The notes: generated by a model from the letters alone, not told the origin. Shown: positions 1 to 11,854, counted from the stretch's first letter. The stretch is DNA of 64,000 bases from Ashinkailepas kermadecensis (GCA_034440615.1 JAOTOM010005125.1:604501-668500), one strand, 5' to 3'. Program-made: numbers and translations.

Positions 1-447
1 GGTAGCAACAGTCCGGGTCAGGGCCGGCCTGAGGCTGGGCTCAGATTACCTGACAGCATGCGGGCTTGGCACCGGCATGGCTCGGATTCGCTTTCAGGCA
101 AAACCCACATATTTATATTTGAGAAGAAGACACATTACCCAAATTCAGATCCAGATGCATGGGTACGGCTTCGGACACAGTTTTAGCGTGAGCGTGAGTT
201 GTTACATCTCCAGCTTCAGCCTCACTCCCATTCCGAATCACTCAACAGTAAACGCAATACAACTTAGCCGTGCTGAGTACAACTTAGCTAAACCCACCAA
301 AATTGAATATTCCAGTCAAATAAAAACCGTACGCGCAGTGAACCAAGACTCAGCCCGAGCCTGTTGAACTCTGGCCCGGTCCAAGGCGTCACACTGAATC
401 CAGGTACAGTGGAAGGCTCCACACCTTGGCGCCATTCAGCAGCGCGG
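1..447. other. Unique spacer, no gene seen
   Basis: Mixed-composition non-repetitive DNA. A 96-codon frame lies on the plus strand from 77, but it matches nothing I recognise and is of chance length. The 10-bp array begins just after it. Confidence 0.6.
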
Positions 448-1260
448 AGCTTGGTGTAGCTTGGTGTAGCTTGGTGTAGCTTGGTGTAGCTTGGTGTAGC
501 TGGTGTAGCTTGGTGTAGCTTGATGTAGCTGGTGTCGCTTGGTGTAGCTAGTGTAGCTTGGTGCAGCTTGGTGTAGCTTGGTGTAGCTTGGTGCAGCTTG
601 GTGTAGTTAGTGTATCTTGATGTCGCTTGGTGTAGCTTGATGTAGTTGGTGTCGCTTGGTATAGCTGGTGTAGCTTTGTGTAGCTTGGTGTAGTTAGTGT
701 AGCTTGGTGTAGCCTGGTGTAGCTTGGTGTAGCTTGGTGTAGCTTGATGTAGCTGGTGTCGCTTGGTGTAGCTAGTGTAGCATGGTGTGGCTTGGTGTAG
801 CTTGGTGTAGTTATGTATCTTGATGTCGCTTGGTGTAGCTTGGTGTAGTTGGTGTCGCTAGCTGGTGCAGCTTTGTGTAGCTTGGTGTAGTTGGTGTAGC
901 TTGTGTAGCTTGGTGTAGCTTAGTGTCGCTTGGTGTAGCTGGTGTATCTTGGTGCAGCTTGGTGTAGATTGGTGCAGCTTGGTGCAGCTTGGTGTAGTTA
1001 GTGTAGCTTGATGTCGCTTGGTGTAGCTTGATGTAGCTGTTGTCGCTTGGTGTAGCTGGTGTAGCTTTGTGTAGCTTGGTGTAGTTAGTGTAGCTGGCGT
1101 AGCTTGGTGTAGCTTGGTGTAGATTGGTGCAGCTTGTGTAGCTTAGTGTCGCTTGGTGTAGCTGGTGTAGCTGGTGTAGCTTGGTGTAGCTTGTGTAGCT
1201 TGGTGTAGCTTGGAGTAGCTAGTGTAGCTTGGTGTAGCTTGGTGTAGCTGGTGTAGCTTT
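448..1260. repeat. 10-bp minisatellite, about 80 copies
   Basis: Head-to-tail copies of TAGCTTGGTG with many one-base-shortened (TAGCTGGTG), T-to-C and G-to-A variants. The left edge (448-500) is the most regular and the interior is eroded, with loose longer-period echoes such as the variants with GTCGCTTGGTG. No stop-free frame of interest on the plus strand. The array ends in an inverted copy of itself. Confidence 0.95.
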
Positions 1261-1274
1261 CAGCTACACCAGCT
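1246..1274. repeat. Perfect fold-back hairpin at array end
   Basis: AGCTGGTGTAGCT at 1246-1258 is followed by the 3-nt loop TTC and its exact reverse complement AGCTACACCAGCT at 1262-1274. The right arm is a single repeat unit in inverted orientation, so the array stops by turning back on itself. Confidence 0.9.
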
Positions 1275-1380
1275 TCTGCAGTGGCAACGCCGGCTTCCGC
1301 TGCGGCGGCGCGGCGCATTCGCAGCGTCCGGCGGGGTCTTCCGCACCTGCCCTCCGCCGGATCGGGACACCGTCGGAGGC

Positions 1381-1452
1381 GGTGCGCCGGCCCGAGTCTG
1401 ACGCGGTGCGCCGGCCCGAGTCTGACGCGGTGCGCCGGCCCGAGTCTGACGC
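1381..1452. repeat. 24-bp tandem repeat, 3 exact copies
   Basis: Three identical 24-bp units, each beginning GGTGCGCCGGCCCGAG and ending TCTGACGC. They sit in a CpG-rich stretch directly after the 10-bp array. The unit length is a multiple of three, so all frames stay open across it, but no start, splice or homology supports coding. Confidence 0.9.
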
Positions 1453-3006
1453 GAGACTCCGACTCAATCGCCGGCCGACTGCAGACGACGCTCCGGACGC
1501 CGCCATAAAGCGACAATTTGCCCGCACTTCTCCACTTCTCCACTCGCCGCAGCACTATTTGCGCTGAATGCCTGCAAATCGGGAAGCCATTACGGCCGGC
1601 TGCCGCCGACAGTCGCGGGGCGCAATGTCGGCGCGCTCCTCCCACTTCCCGCCACGATTTTTCCCGCCACGATTTCCGCGCGTCGGGTTTCCCGGCATTT
1701 CGCGCGCCCGCTCCGGCCTGCGCCGGCACTCGGCTGTCGGGTGGGGGATGGGGAGGGGGTGTCGCGCCGGAGGGGGGCGGCACCCGCCGGAGAACGTCCC
1801 GCCAGAATGTCAGTGGCAGACACTGGCGGGAAATATACGGCGGGGATATACGGTAGTTTCCACCAGATGACCACAGATTTTGTCGGCCCGTCAGCTGCAG
1901 ACGACGGCCAGTGTGGGGGTGAGGTGGGGGGGGGGGGAGACGTGAGGGTGGAGGATCAGTTGGAACTAACAGGCGCAAATCCGCGGTGGGTGCGGGAGCA
2001 GCACGATCTACCCACAGGGGTCGTCCGTCTTGCAGACTGTAAAGCAGTGGCGACGCTTCGGGGCTTGTAGAAATCAGTCGTTAATGCGGACGATTTGTAG
2101 TTGTGGGCATGTAGGTGTAGGTGGAAGATTACGAATACAAATTGGTGTCACAAATTAAACCATCTTACGCAAATTGATTCGTAGTTGGAGCTGCAATGGG
2201 CGGAACACCATGCAACCTGGGATAGGGGAGGGGGGGCAGTTAAAATCGCCGGCTGGCTGTGTTGCCATCAGATATCCCGATTTGCAGCACGATGCTGGGT
2301 ACTCTTGCGTTGTCGGACGGTCCTCAGGTCGCTTTATTTATTTTTAAGCATTAGAGTGCAGCAGACGCGCATCGGTGATCTCGATCAGCAATCACGCATC
2401 GGTGGTTTCGCGTCCACAATGCAGAGATAACGGCTGGATATTGGCGGACTTTGCACAACCGAAAGCGCTCCGTTTTTCCGCATCCCAAATATCGTTGCTA
2501 CTGTGCAATTCGGAAAATGTAATTCAAACAGCTGATGTTTCTTGTCTTGCATATCAGAGCGACCTATCAAGCGGTGCTGCAGCGCTTATGGAAATAAGCC
2601 TCGGACCGCGACTTTCTTTTAAACAATAAAACAGTTCGGAAGCTGCACGTGCTTACAGTCATTTTCAGCTGACAAAGTGGTTGCTTGGTTCTTATCGGCG
2701 TTTTAATTCAGTGCGATACGATTTAATGAACCGCTTTAGCATCACAGCTCATGAATTAATTAGCGCAGTGTTGAGATTGACAGGCCGGACCCCTTCCCCC
2801 CCCTCCCTGCAATAGTGGTCTTCCAACCGACGGACGAATCCGAGTGGGTGAAGGGAGCGACTGCCCCTCCCCATCGTACCCGAAAGGCGCCTCTGCAGGA
2901 CGCTCGAGTACACCTTCCTTGTCATTTCCTAACCCTCAGGCAATGCTGCCTCCGGGGAAATGGAATCCCTCCAGACGTTCCCGAACTTAGCCAGGCGCCC
3001 TCTGGT
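1453..3006. other. Unique spacer, GC-rich left part
   Basis: The left 500 bases are CpG-rich with a G-run near 1926-1938. The rest is AT-richer. Overlapping frames on both strands at 1085-1978 (297 codons on minus) are largely the shadow of the repeat and of GC-rich DNA. The right end (about 2785-2900) has C-runs and a dispersed-repeat look, but I could not pair it with another copy. No gene recognised. Confidence 0.5.
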
Positions 3007-3259
3007 GGCATTGAAGGGACCGTTCCAGTGGCATTGAAGGGACCGTTCCAGTGGCATTGACGGGACAGTTCCAGTGGCATTGATGGGACCGTTCCAGTGG
3101 CATTGAAGGGACCGTTCCAGTGGCATTGACGGGACCGTTCCAGTGGCATTGACGGGACCGTTCCAGTGGCATTGAAAGGACCGTTCCAGTGGCATTGAAG
3201 GGACCGTTCCAGTGGCATTGACGGGACCGTTCCAGTGGCATTGACGGGACCGTTCCAGT
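3007..3259. repeat. 23-bp minisatellite, 11 copies
   Basis: Exactly 11 units of 23 bp, each GGCATTGAMGGGACCGTTCC plus AGT, differing mainly at one A/C position (GAAGGG against GACGGG) and rare T variants. It is stop-free in all minus frames, which produces three overlapping false ORFs. Confidence 0.95.
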
Positions 3260-3330
3260 CAGCGCGCTATCCAAGAGCATAACACCAGCGACGATCACTG
3301 GGAGAGATCCCACCATCCCGGCCTCAAGAC

Positions 3331-3741
3331 GCGCCGCTCCCACCGCAGATGGTAGCAGAACCACGCCAGCGTCAGGGGTGGCAACTGCGCCGCTCCCACC
3401 GCAGATGGTAACAGAACCACGCCAGCGTCAGGGGTGGCAACTGCGCCGCTCCCACCGCAGATGGTAACAGAACCACGCCAGCGTCAGGGGTGGCGACTGC
3501 GCCGCTCCCACCACAGACGGTAACAGAACCACGCCAGCGTCAGGGGTGGCAACTGCGCCGCTCCCACCGCAGATGGTAACAGAACCACGCCAGCGTCAGG
3601 GGTGGCGACTGCGCCGCTCCCACCACAGACGGTAACAGAACCACGCCAGCGTCAGGGGTGGCAACTGCGCCGCTCCCACCGCAGATGGTAACAGAACCAC
3701 GCCAGCGTCAGGGGTGGCAACTGCGCCGCTCCCACCACAGC
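3331..3741. repeat. 56-bp minisatellite, about 7.3 copies
   Basis: Each unit begins GCGCCGCTCCCACCRCAGA and contains AACAGAACCACGCCAGCGTC. Two subtypes alternate irregularly (CCGCAGATGG with GGCAACT, CCACAGACGG with GGCGACT), which implies unequal exchange of blocks. Copies are over 95% alike by eye. Confidence 0.95.
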
Positions 3742-3879
3742 GGAAACTTCGCGACCTCATCTTTGGTGCACGGTTGATCTGCGACAACATTGGTCTGTAA
3801 CCCCATCATTGGTCAGCGACAACGCCATCGTTCTTCGTTCATCACCATCATCTCCGGCCGGGCCACCGCGATCAATCAG

Positions 3880-3972
3880 ATCACGATCATCACGGGATCA
3901 ACCATCACGATCTTCACGGGATCAACCATCACGATCATCACGGGATCAATCATCACGATCATCACGATCAAC
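3880..3972. repeat. 24-bp ATCACG-rich tandem repeat, about 4 copies
   Basis: Degenerate units of ATCAACCATCACGATC plus ATCACGGG. The 24-bp period gives an 8-residue repeat in one frame (SRSSRDQP-like), not supported as coding. The 250 bases that follow are GC-rich and non-repetitive. Confidence 0.8.
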
Positions 3973-4223
3973 ATCAGCAGGCCGGCATCTGCCGCACCAC
4001 CGCCATCATCTCACCATCTCTCGGCACCACCATCTCGGCCAGCGGCCAGCAGATCAGCACAGCGGCAACACCAGCGTTCCCGCCGCGATCTGCGTCCGGA
4101 GGCGCGGACACCGCCCGCCATTTGTGCCCGCCATTTGAGCCCGCCATTTCCACATCGGCAGCCGCAGACCGGCGCCACTTCACGGCGCCGACACACCGCG
4201 GCGGCGATATCAATCGCTGGCTG

Positions 4224-7200
4224 CGGACTCGGAGTGGCTGTCATAGTGGCTGGGGTGGTGGACTCGGAGTGGCTGCCATAGTGGTTGGGGTGGTGGACTC
4301 GGAGTGGCTGTCATAATGGCTGGGGTGGTGGACCCGGAGTGGCTGCCATAGTGGCTGGGGTGGTGGACTCGGAGTGACTGCCATAGTGGTTGGGGTGGTG
4401 GACTCGGAGTGACTGCCATAGTGGCTGGGGTGGTGGATTGGGAGTGGCTGCCATAGTGGCTGGGGTGGTGGACTCGGAGTGGCTGCCATAGTGGCTGGGG
4501 TGGTGGACTCGGAGTGGCTGCCATAGTGGCTGGGGTGGTGGACTCGGAGTGGCTGTCATAGTGGCTGGGGTGGTGGACTGGAGTGGCTGTCATAGTGGCT
4601 GGGGTGGTGGGGACTCGGAGTGGCTGCCATAGTGGCTGGGGTGGTGGACTCGGAGGTGGCTGTCATAGTGGCTGGGGTGGTGGACTCGGAGTGGCTGTCA
4701 TAGTGGCTGGGGTGGTGGACTCGGAGTGACTGCCATAGTGGCTGGGGTGGTTGGGACTCGGAGTGGCTGCCATAGTGGCTGGGGTGGTGGACTCGGAGTG
4801 ACTGCCATAGTGGCTGGGGTGGTGGACTCGGAGTGGCTGCCATAGTGGCTGGGGTGGTGGACTCGGAGTGGCTGCCATAGTGGCTGGGGTGGTGGGGACT
4901 CGGAGTGGCTGCCATAGTGGCTGGGGTGGTGGGGACTCGGAGTGGCTGTCATAGTGGTTGGGGTGGTGGACTCGGAGTGGCTGTCATAGTGGCTGGGGTG
5001 GTGGACTCGGAGTGGCTGTCATAGTGGCTGGGGTGGTGGACTCGGAGTGGCTGTCATAGTGGTTGGGGTGGTGGACTCGGAGTGGCTGCCATAGTGGCTG
5101 GGGTGGTGGACTCGGAGTGGCTGTCATAGTGGCTGGGGTGGTGGGGACTCGGAGTGGTTGCCATAGTGGCTGGGGTGGTGGGGACTCGGGTGACTGCCAT
5201 AGTGGCTGGGGTGGTGGACTCGGAGTGGCTGTCATAGTGGTTGGGGTGGTGGACTCGGAGTGGCTGCCATAGTGGCTGGGGTGGTGGGGACTCGGAGTGG
5301 CTGCCATAGTGGCTGGGGTGGTGGACTCGGAGTGACTGCCATAGTGGTTGGGGTGGTGGACTCGGAGTGGCTGTCATAGTGGCTGGGGTGGTGGACTCGG
5401 AGTGGCTGCCATAGTGGCTGGGGTGGTGGACTCGGAGTGGCTGCCATAGTGGCTGGGGTGGTGGACTCGGAGTGGCTGTCACAGTGGCTGGGGTGGTGGT
5501 GGACCCGGAGTGGCTGCCATAGTGGCTGGGGTGGTGGACTCGGAGTGGCTGTCATAGTGGCTGGGGTGGTGGACTCGGAGTGACTGCCATAGTGGCTGGG
5601 GTGGTGGACTCGGAGTGACTGCCATAGTGGCTGGGGTGGTGGACTCGGAGTGACTGCCATAGTGGCTGGGGTGGTGGACTCGGAGTGGCTGTCATAGTGG
5701 CTGGGGTGGTGGACTCGGAGTGGCTGTCATAGTGGCTGGGGTGGTGGACTCGGGAGTGACTGCCATAGTGGCTCGGGTGGTGGACTCGGGAGTGGCTGTC
5801 ATAGTGGCTGGGGTGGTGGACTCGGAGTGGCTGTCATAGTGGCTGGGGTGGTGGACTCGGAGTGACTGCCATAGTGGTTGGGGTGGTGGGGACTCGGTGT
5901 GGCTGTCATAGTGGCTGGGGTGGTGGACTCGGAGTGGCTGTCATAGTGGCTGGGGTGGTGGACTCGGAGTGGCTGTCACAGTGGCTGGGGTGGTGGGGAC
6001 TCGGAGTGGCTGCCATAGTGGTTGGGACTCGGAGTGGCTGTCATAGTGGTTGGGGTGGTGGACTCGGAGTGGCTGTCATAGTGGTTGGGGTGGTGGACTC
6101 GGAGTGGCTGCCATAGTGGTTGGGACTCGGAGTGGCTGTCATAGTGGTTGGGGTGGTGGACTCGGGAGTGGCTGTCACAGTGGCTGGGGTGGTGGGGACT
6201 CGGAGTGGCTGCCATAGTGGTTGGGGTGGTGGACTCGGAGTGGCTGTCATAGTGGCTGGGGTGGTGGACTCGGAGTGGCTGTCATAGTGGTTGGGGTGGT
6301 GGACTCGGAGTGGCTGTCACAGTGGCTGGGATGGTGGGGACTCGGAGTGGCTGCCATAGTGGCTGGGGTGGTGGACTCGGAGTGGCTGTCATAGTGGTTG
6401 GGGTGGTGGACTCGGAGTGGCTGTCATAGTGGTTGGGGTGGTGGACTCGGAGTGGCTGCCATAGTGGCTGGGACTCGGAGTGGCTGTCATAGTGGTTGGG
6501 GTGGTGGACTCGGAGTGGCTGTCATAGTGGTTGGGGTGGTGGACTCGAGTGGCTGTCATAGTGGTTGGGGTGGTGGGGACTCGGAGTGGCTGCCATAGTG
6601 GCTGGGGTGGTGGACTCGGAGTGACTGCCATAGTGGTTGGGGTGGTGGACTCGGAGTGGCTGTCACAGTGGCTGGGGTGGTGGACTCGGAGTGGCTGCCA
6701 TAGTGGTTGGGACTCGGAGTGGCTGTCATAGTGGTTGGGGTGGTGGACTCGGAGTGGCTGTCACAGTGGCTGGGGTGGTGGACTCGGAGTGGCTGCCATA
6801 GTGGTTGGGACTCGGAGTGGCTGTCATAGTGGTTGGGGTGGTGGACTCGGCGTGGCTGTCACAGTGGCTGGGGTGGTGGGGACTCGGAGTGGCTGCCATA
6901 GTGGCTGGGGTGGTGGACTCGGAGTGGCTGTCATAGTGGTTGGGGTGGTGGGGACTCGGAGTGGCTGCCATAGTGGCTGGGGTGGTGGGGACTCGGAGTG
7001 GCTGTCATAGTGGCTGGGGTGGTGGGGACTCGGAGTGGCTGCCATAGTGGCTGGGGTGGTGGACTCGGAGTGGCTGTCATAGTGGTTGGGGTGGTGGACT
7101 GGGAGTGGCTGCCATAGTGGCTGGGGTGGTGGACTCGGAGTGGCTGTCACAGTGGCTGGGGTGGTGGGGACTCGGAGTGGCTGCCATAGTGGTTGGGACT

Positions 7201-8309
7201 CGGAGTGGCTGCCATAGTGGTTGGGGTGGTGGACTCGGAGTGGCTGTCATAGTGGTTGGGGTGGTGGACTCGGAGTGGCTGTCATAGTGGTTGGGGTGGT
7301 GGGGACTCGGAGTGGCTGCCATAGTGGCTGGGGTGGTGGACTCGGAGTGACTGCCATAGTGGTTGGGGTGGTGGACTCGGAGTGGCTGTCATAGTGGTTG
7401 GGGTGGTGGACTCGGAGTGGCTGCCATAGTGGTTGGGGTGGTGGACTCGGAGTGGCTGCCATAGTGGCTGGGGTGGTGGACTCGGAGTGGCTGCCATAGT
7501 GGCTGGGGTGGTGGACTCGGAGTGGCTGTCATAGTGGCTGGGGTGGTGGACTCGGAGTGGCTGTCATAGTGGTTGGGGTGGTGGGGACTCGGTGTGGCTG
7601 CCATAGTGGCTGGGGTGGTGGACTCGGGAGTGGCTGTCATAGTGGCTGGGGTGGTGGGGACTCGGAGTGGCTGTCATAGTGGCTGGGGTGGTGGGGACTC
7701 GGAGTGGCTGTCATAGTGGCTGGGGTGGTGGACTCGGAGTGGCTGCCATAGTGGCTGGGGTGGTGGACTCGGAGTGGCTGCCATAGTGGCTGGGGTGGTG
7801 GACTCGGAGTGGCTGCCATAGTGGCTGGGGTGGTGGACTCGGAGTGGCTGTCATAGTGGCTGGGGTGGTGGACTCGGAGTGGCTGCCATAGTGGCTGGGG
7901 TGGTGGACTCGGAGTGGCTGTCATAGTGGCTGGGGTGGGGACTCGGAGTGGCTGCCATAGTGGCTGGGGTGGTGGGGACTCGGAGTGGCTGCCATAGTGG
8001 TTGGGGTGGTGGACTCGGAGTGGCTGCCATAGTGGCTGGGGTGGTGGACTCGGAGTGGCTGTCATAATGGTTGGGGTGGTGGACTCGGAGTGGCTGTCAT
8101 AGTGGTTGGGGTGGTGGACTCGGAGTGGCTGTCATAGTGGCTGGGGTGGTGGACTCGGAGTGGCTGCCATAGTGGCTGGGGTGGTGGACTCGGAGTGGCT
8201 GCCATAGTGGCTGGGGTGGTGGACTCGGAGTGACTGCCATAGTGGCTGGGGTGGTGGACTCGGAGTGGCTGCCATAGTGGCTAGGGTGGTGGGGACTCGG
8301 AGTGGCTCC
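4224..8309. repeat. 35-bp G-rich minisatellite, about 117 copies
   Basis: A 4.1-kb array whose unit reads GGACTCGGAGTGGCTGYCAT then AGTGGYTGGGGTGGT. The plus strand is strongly G-rich with GGGG and GG runs in every unit, so two-tier G-quadruplexes are plausible on that strand. Variant units include a 37-bp form (extra GG before GACTCGG) spread through the array and a shortened form missing GGTGGT (TTGGGACTCGG) confined to about 6.0-7.2 kb. All minus-strand frames lack stops, giving dozens of false ORFs. Confidence 0.98.
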
Positions 8310-8716
8310 CATGATCACCCGACTGACCCCGCTGTAGAGCAACTGTGATCCCGCTGAACGGGGGCTCAGTTGCGGCTTTTAAAAATTCGCTCCAGCACCG
8401 GCAGAAAAGAAATCACCAGCACCAGGAGCATCAGCATCAGTGAAGCTCACAGGCACACCAGCAGTGAGGCATCGGCGGAGATTTGCCCACTTTGGCGGTG
8501 GCTGGGAACCGGCCGGTTTTGTGTTTTTGATCGCGTCCTCAAGATAATCCTGGCTGCGTCACTAAAGACATCCCCGGATTTAACATGGGTGAATATGAGT
8601 ATGGACCAATTATCATTAAAGCCGCTCCCACTCTGACGTACGAAAGTGGCCCGAGCCTATATCCGAATCGATTTGTCTAAATGCAAATGACGAGTTGTTT
8701 ACATATACGATCAATA
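8310..8716. other. Unique spacer, no gene seen
   Basis: Non-repetitive DNA between the 35-bp array and a short mobile element. An 88-codon frame at 8370-8636 has no recognisable features. Confidence 0.5.
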
Positions 8717-9087
8717 GCGAATCCAGGGTGGCCATGAAGTCATGTCTCCCCCCGAGACATGACTGAGAAAATACCGCCATGTCTCCCCATGCCGTGAATG
8801 GGGAGGGTGGGGGGGGGGACAAACAGTCATCTTCCTCCTCAATTTTAGGGCGGGATCAAAATCCTCCCCGAATGCAGCCAACATGCATTTTGCTCTCCCA
8901 ACCGAAGGGAGGTATTTGGCATCTGTACGACCGTAGTGCACCCCCCACCCCCATCCGCTCAACATTGTTTCTCCGTCAGGGCACTTAAATTTATACCCGC
9001 CAGAATGTGGCAGTTCGTCTAAGCTTGCAAAAAACAACCGACTGTTCGTCCCTGTCCCCCCCCCCCCCAGAAAGTCGGCTGGATCCT
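8717..9087 (-). mobile_element. Short inverted-repeat element, family B copy 1
   Basis: Starts at GCGAATCCAG (8717-8726) and ends near CTGGATCC (9079-9086), so the ends are roughly inverted. Read on the minus strand, the interior matches the element at 60918-61242: GGTATAAA-type stretch, ATACCTC.TTCGGTTGG, GCAAAATRCATGTYGGCTGC and a long G-run are shared in the same order. No transposase is present, so it would be non-autonomous. A G-run and a C-run lie within it. Confidence 0.7.
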
Positions 9088-9375
9088 GGATGCTATTCTC
9101 CGGATCCTGGATGCTATTATTATTCGTAGTGCGGTCGTCGCCGAGTATGTTCCAAGATGGAACGTAAGCCCTAGTCTTTCCATCAATACGCTTGGCGAGG
9201 ACAACCGTACCAGTAGTAACATGTTGCGCATTACCAGTATGTTCCTATGTCACTGGCACGGTACCCAAGTACGTTAGTACAGGTACACACGTTACAGGTA
9301 CAGGTACACAAGTACGTTACTAGCACAGCATCCGCTCCCGAATTTTCCACTAACGGTGTGGTGGTCTTCACCGGG

Positions 9376-9582
9376 GGCGGATCCAGAAATATGGCTTCAG
9401 GGAAGTTAAAAAAAAAACTCTCGGATTTAGACAACCTCATCAGATTTGTACAGCTAACATTCGTCGGGTCTAATTCAGACAATATTTATCTCATAAAATG
9501 TTCGCAGCTTCCAAGAAAATGCCACTTTAGTGCAAAATATCGATAAAATCGCCATCTTGGGGGTTGACCCCCTGGATCCGCC
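9376..9582. mobile_element. MITE-like element with GGCGGATCCAG ends
   Basis: An exact 11-bp terminal inverted repeat, GGCGGATCCAG at 9376-9386 and CTGGATCCGCC at 9572-9582, bounds a 207-bp AT-rich interior without coding capacity. The element at 36210-36447 has the same ends and a similar A-run near its left end plus a GGGYTGACCCC-like stretch near the right. No clear target-site duplication was found. Which DNA-transposon superfamily it belongs to is not clear. Confidence 0.7.
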
Positions 9583-9715
9583 ACTGGCCACCGCAGTGCA
9601 GCCACCCGCGTCGCCAGCGGTGGCGATGGCGGCAGCGCTGGCCGTAGACCTCAGACGCGCCTTTGACAGACGACACGACCGCGGCGTGCCGGAGCGCCCG
9701 CGGCCTGGGCGCGCC

Positions 9716-10843
9716 GTCAGCTGGCGGGTCAGACGTCAGGTGACGGGTCAGACGTCAGCTGACGGGTCAGACGTCAGCTGACGGGTCAGACGTCAGCTGA
9801 CGGGTCAGACGTCAGCTGACGGGTCAGACGTCAGCTGACGGGTCAGACGTCAGCTGACGGGTCTGACGTCAGCTGACGGGTCAGACGTCAGCTGACGGGT
9901 CAGACGTCAGCTGACGGGTCTGACGTCAGCTGACTGGTCAGACGTCAGCTGACGGGTCAGACGTCAGGTGACGGGTCAGACGTCAGCTGACGGGTCTGAC
10001 GTCAGCTGACGGGTCAGACGTCAGCTGACGGGTCAGACGTCAGCTGGCGGGTCTGACGTCAGCTGACGGGTCAGACGTCAGCTGACGGGTCAGACGTCAG
10101 CTGACGGGTCAGACGTCAGCTGACGGGTCAGACGTCAGCTGACGGGTCAGACGTCAGCTGACGGGTCAGACGTCAGCTGACGGGTCAGACGTCAGCTGAC
10201 GGGTCAGACGTCAGCTGGCGGGTCTGACCCGTCAGCTGACGGGTCAGACGTCAGCTGACGGGTCAGACGTCAGCTGACGGGTCAGACGTCAGCTGACGGG
10301 TCTGACGTCAGCTGACGGGTCTGACCCGTCAGCTGACGGGTCAGACGTCAGCTGGCGGGTCAGACGTCAGCTGACGGGTCAGACGTCAGCTGACGGGTCA
10401 GACGTCAGCTGACGGGTCAGACGTCAGCTGGCGGGTCTGACGTCAGCTGACGGGTCAGACGTCAGCTGACGGGTCAGACGTCAGCTGACGGGTCAGACGT
10501 CAGCTGACGGGTCAGACGTCAGCTGACGGGTCAGACGTCAGCTGACGGGTCAGACGTCAGCTGACGGGTCAGACGTCAGCTGACGGGTCAGACGTCAGCT
10601 GACGGGTCAGACGTCAGCTGGCGGGTCTGACCCGTCAGCTGACGGGTCAGACGTCAGCTGACGGGTCAGACGTCAGCTGACGGGTCAGACGTCAGCTGAC
10701 TGGTCAGACGTCAGCTGACGGGTCAGACGTCAGCTGACGGGTCAGACGTCAGCTGACGGGTCAGACGTCAGCTGACGGGTCAGACGTCAGCTGACGGGTC
10801 AGACGTCAGCTGACGGGTCAGACGTCAGCTGACGGGTCTGACG
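9716..10843. repeat. 19-bp palindromic minisatellite, about 59 copies
   Basis: The unit is ACGGGTCAGACGTCAGCTG. Each copy carries the 12-bp palindrome CGTCAGCTGACG (including the E-box CAGCTG) and the palindrome GACGTC. Substitutions are few (GGCGGG for GACGGG, TCTGAC for TCAGAC), so the array looks young or well homogenised. Three positions contain a locally inverted unit (separate entry). Confidence 0.98.
10222..10652. repeat. Three perfect 28-bp palindromes inside the 19-bp array
   Basis: At 10222-10249, 10319-10346 and 10625-10652 the unit is followed by its reverse complement, giving identical 28-bp perfect palindromes centred on CAGCTG. The arms read GTCTGACCCGTCAG and its complement. 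The first and third share the same left flank (CAGCTGGCGG), suggesting one inversion event later copied about 403 bp away by block duplication. Confidence 0.9.
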
Positions 10844-11615
10844 CAACCACGCCGTTAATTCCGCCCGGCGAAAGGCCGCCGACCGCGTGCGACGGCGGCT
10901 GTGGCCGCTTCCGTCCAGTTGTCTACCAGTGACGTCATTATCGCCGCCTCGCTCCGCTGCCGGATCGCCGGTTCAGGAAGTGCTAACCGCGTCCTGTGCA
11001 GTGCTAACTGTAATTAAAGCTTGCAGAAACGATTTGATACATGAGTGTTATTTGAGTGAACAATTTAATCTGTAAACATTGTATGGAACGTTTCATTTTG
11101 GGGGGAAGGTGGGATGATCCAAGTCGTAGTTTGTTGCCTTGTTTGTTACTGGGATTGGGTTACCCGAATTGGTTAATCATACCTACTGGTCTGATGCCGG
11201 TCTATCCGCAGGTGCGATGCTTAGGGCCACAATGTTCGGGCTGTCCAGGCTTTGTTCTCGGTCCCCGGCATCCACGAAAAGATAGAAAACGACATTCCTG
11301 ACTGGTCTGTACTTGGTTTAATCGACGTCAAGTTAGTGACGAGAAGATGGAAATGAACACTTGTGTCATTATAGTTGAAATTTTGATATTATACACTTTG
11401 GATATTTGCATGTATCGCATCACTTTATTTGCATTGCAAAAAATGCAATGTAATTTTGCATCTTCATTGAATGCATTGCATGACTTTATACCGAACTTTG
11501 TGCCCGTCTCACAGCGTCGGAACTGATTGGTGACGTCATCAGTTGTTTCCAAGTCGGCACACTCGCTCCCATGTCTGGCACGCCAGGCCATCTGCTGCTG
11601 CCAAGTGCTCACCTG
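10844..11615. other. Unique spacer, no gene seen
   Basis: Ordinary mixed-composition DNA. Small frames at 10887-11075 and 11056-11301 have no recognisable motif. A minus frame at 11328-11825 (165 codons) overlaps the mobile element beside it and is not supported. Confidence 0.5.
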
Positions 11616-11806
11616 CAATGGCGCAGCCAGGATCTTCCTAAGGGGGCCAACCAAAAAGACAAAAAAAAAAAAATGGAGGAGAAAACGACGTGCGAAGGGC
11701 GCCACAGATTTAAGGTTTTGCGTGGCGAAAATCTCAGAATATCTCATTTCATCGAGTGTATTTTTGGCTGCTAAGAAGTGGCCCCCCCCCCCCTTGATTA
11801 CGCCTC
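11616..11806. mobile_element. MITE-like element, family C copy 1, with 10-bp TSD
   Basis: Flanked by the exact direct repeat TGCTCACCTG (11606-11615 and 11807-11816). The left end reads GGCGCAGCCAGGATCT, followed by an A-run and, near the right end, TTTTTGGCTGCTAAG and a C-run. The same landmarks occur in order at 19389-19585. The 191-bp body has no coding capacity. The 9-10 bp duplication fits Mutator-like or hAT-like insertion, but the superfamily is not established. Confidence 0.75.
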
Positions 11807-11854
11807 TGCTCACCTGTGACGTCACTAGTGACGCTGAAGTGCTGGCTGGCAGTG

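Noticed and set aside
4224..8309. CRISPR array
   Set aside because: Units are contiguous without unique spacers, and no cas-like gene is present. The same applies to all other arrays here.
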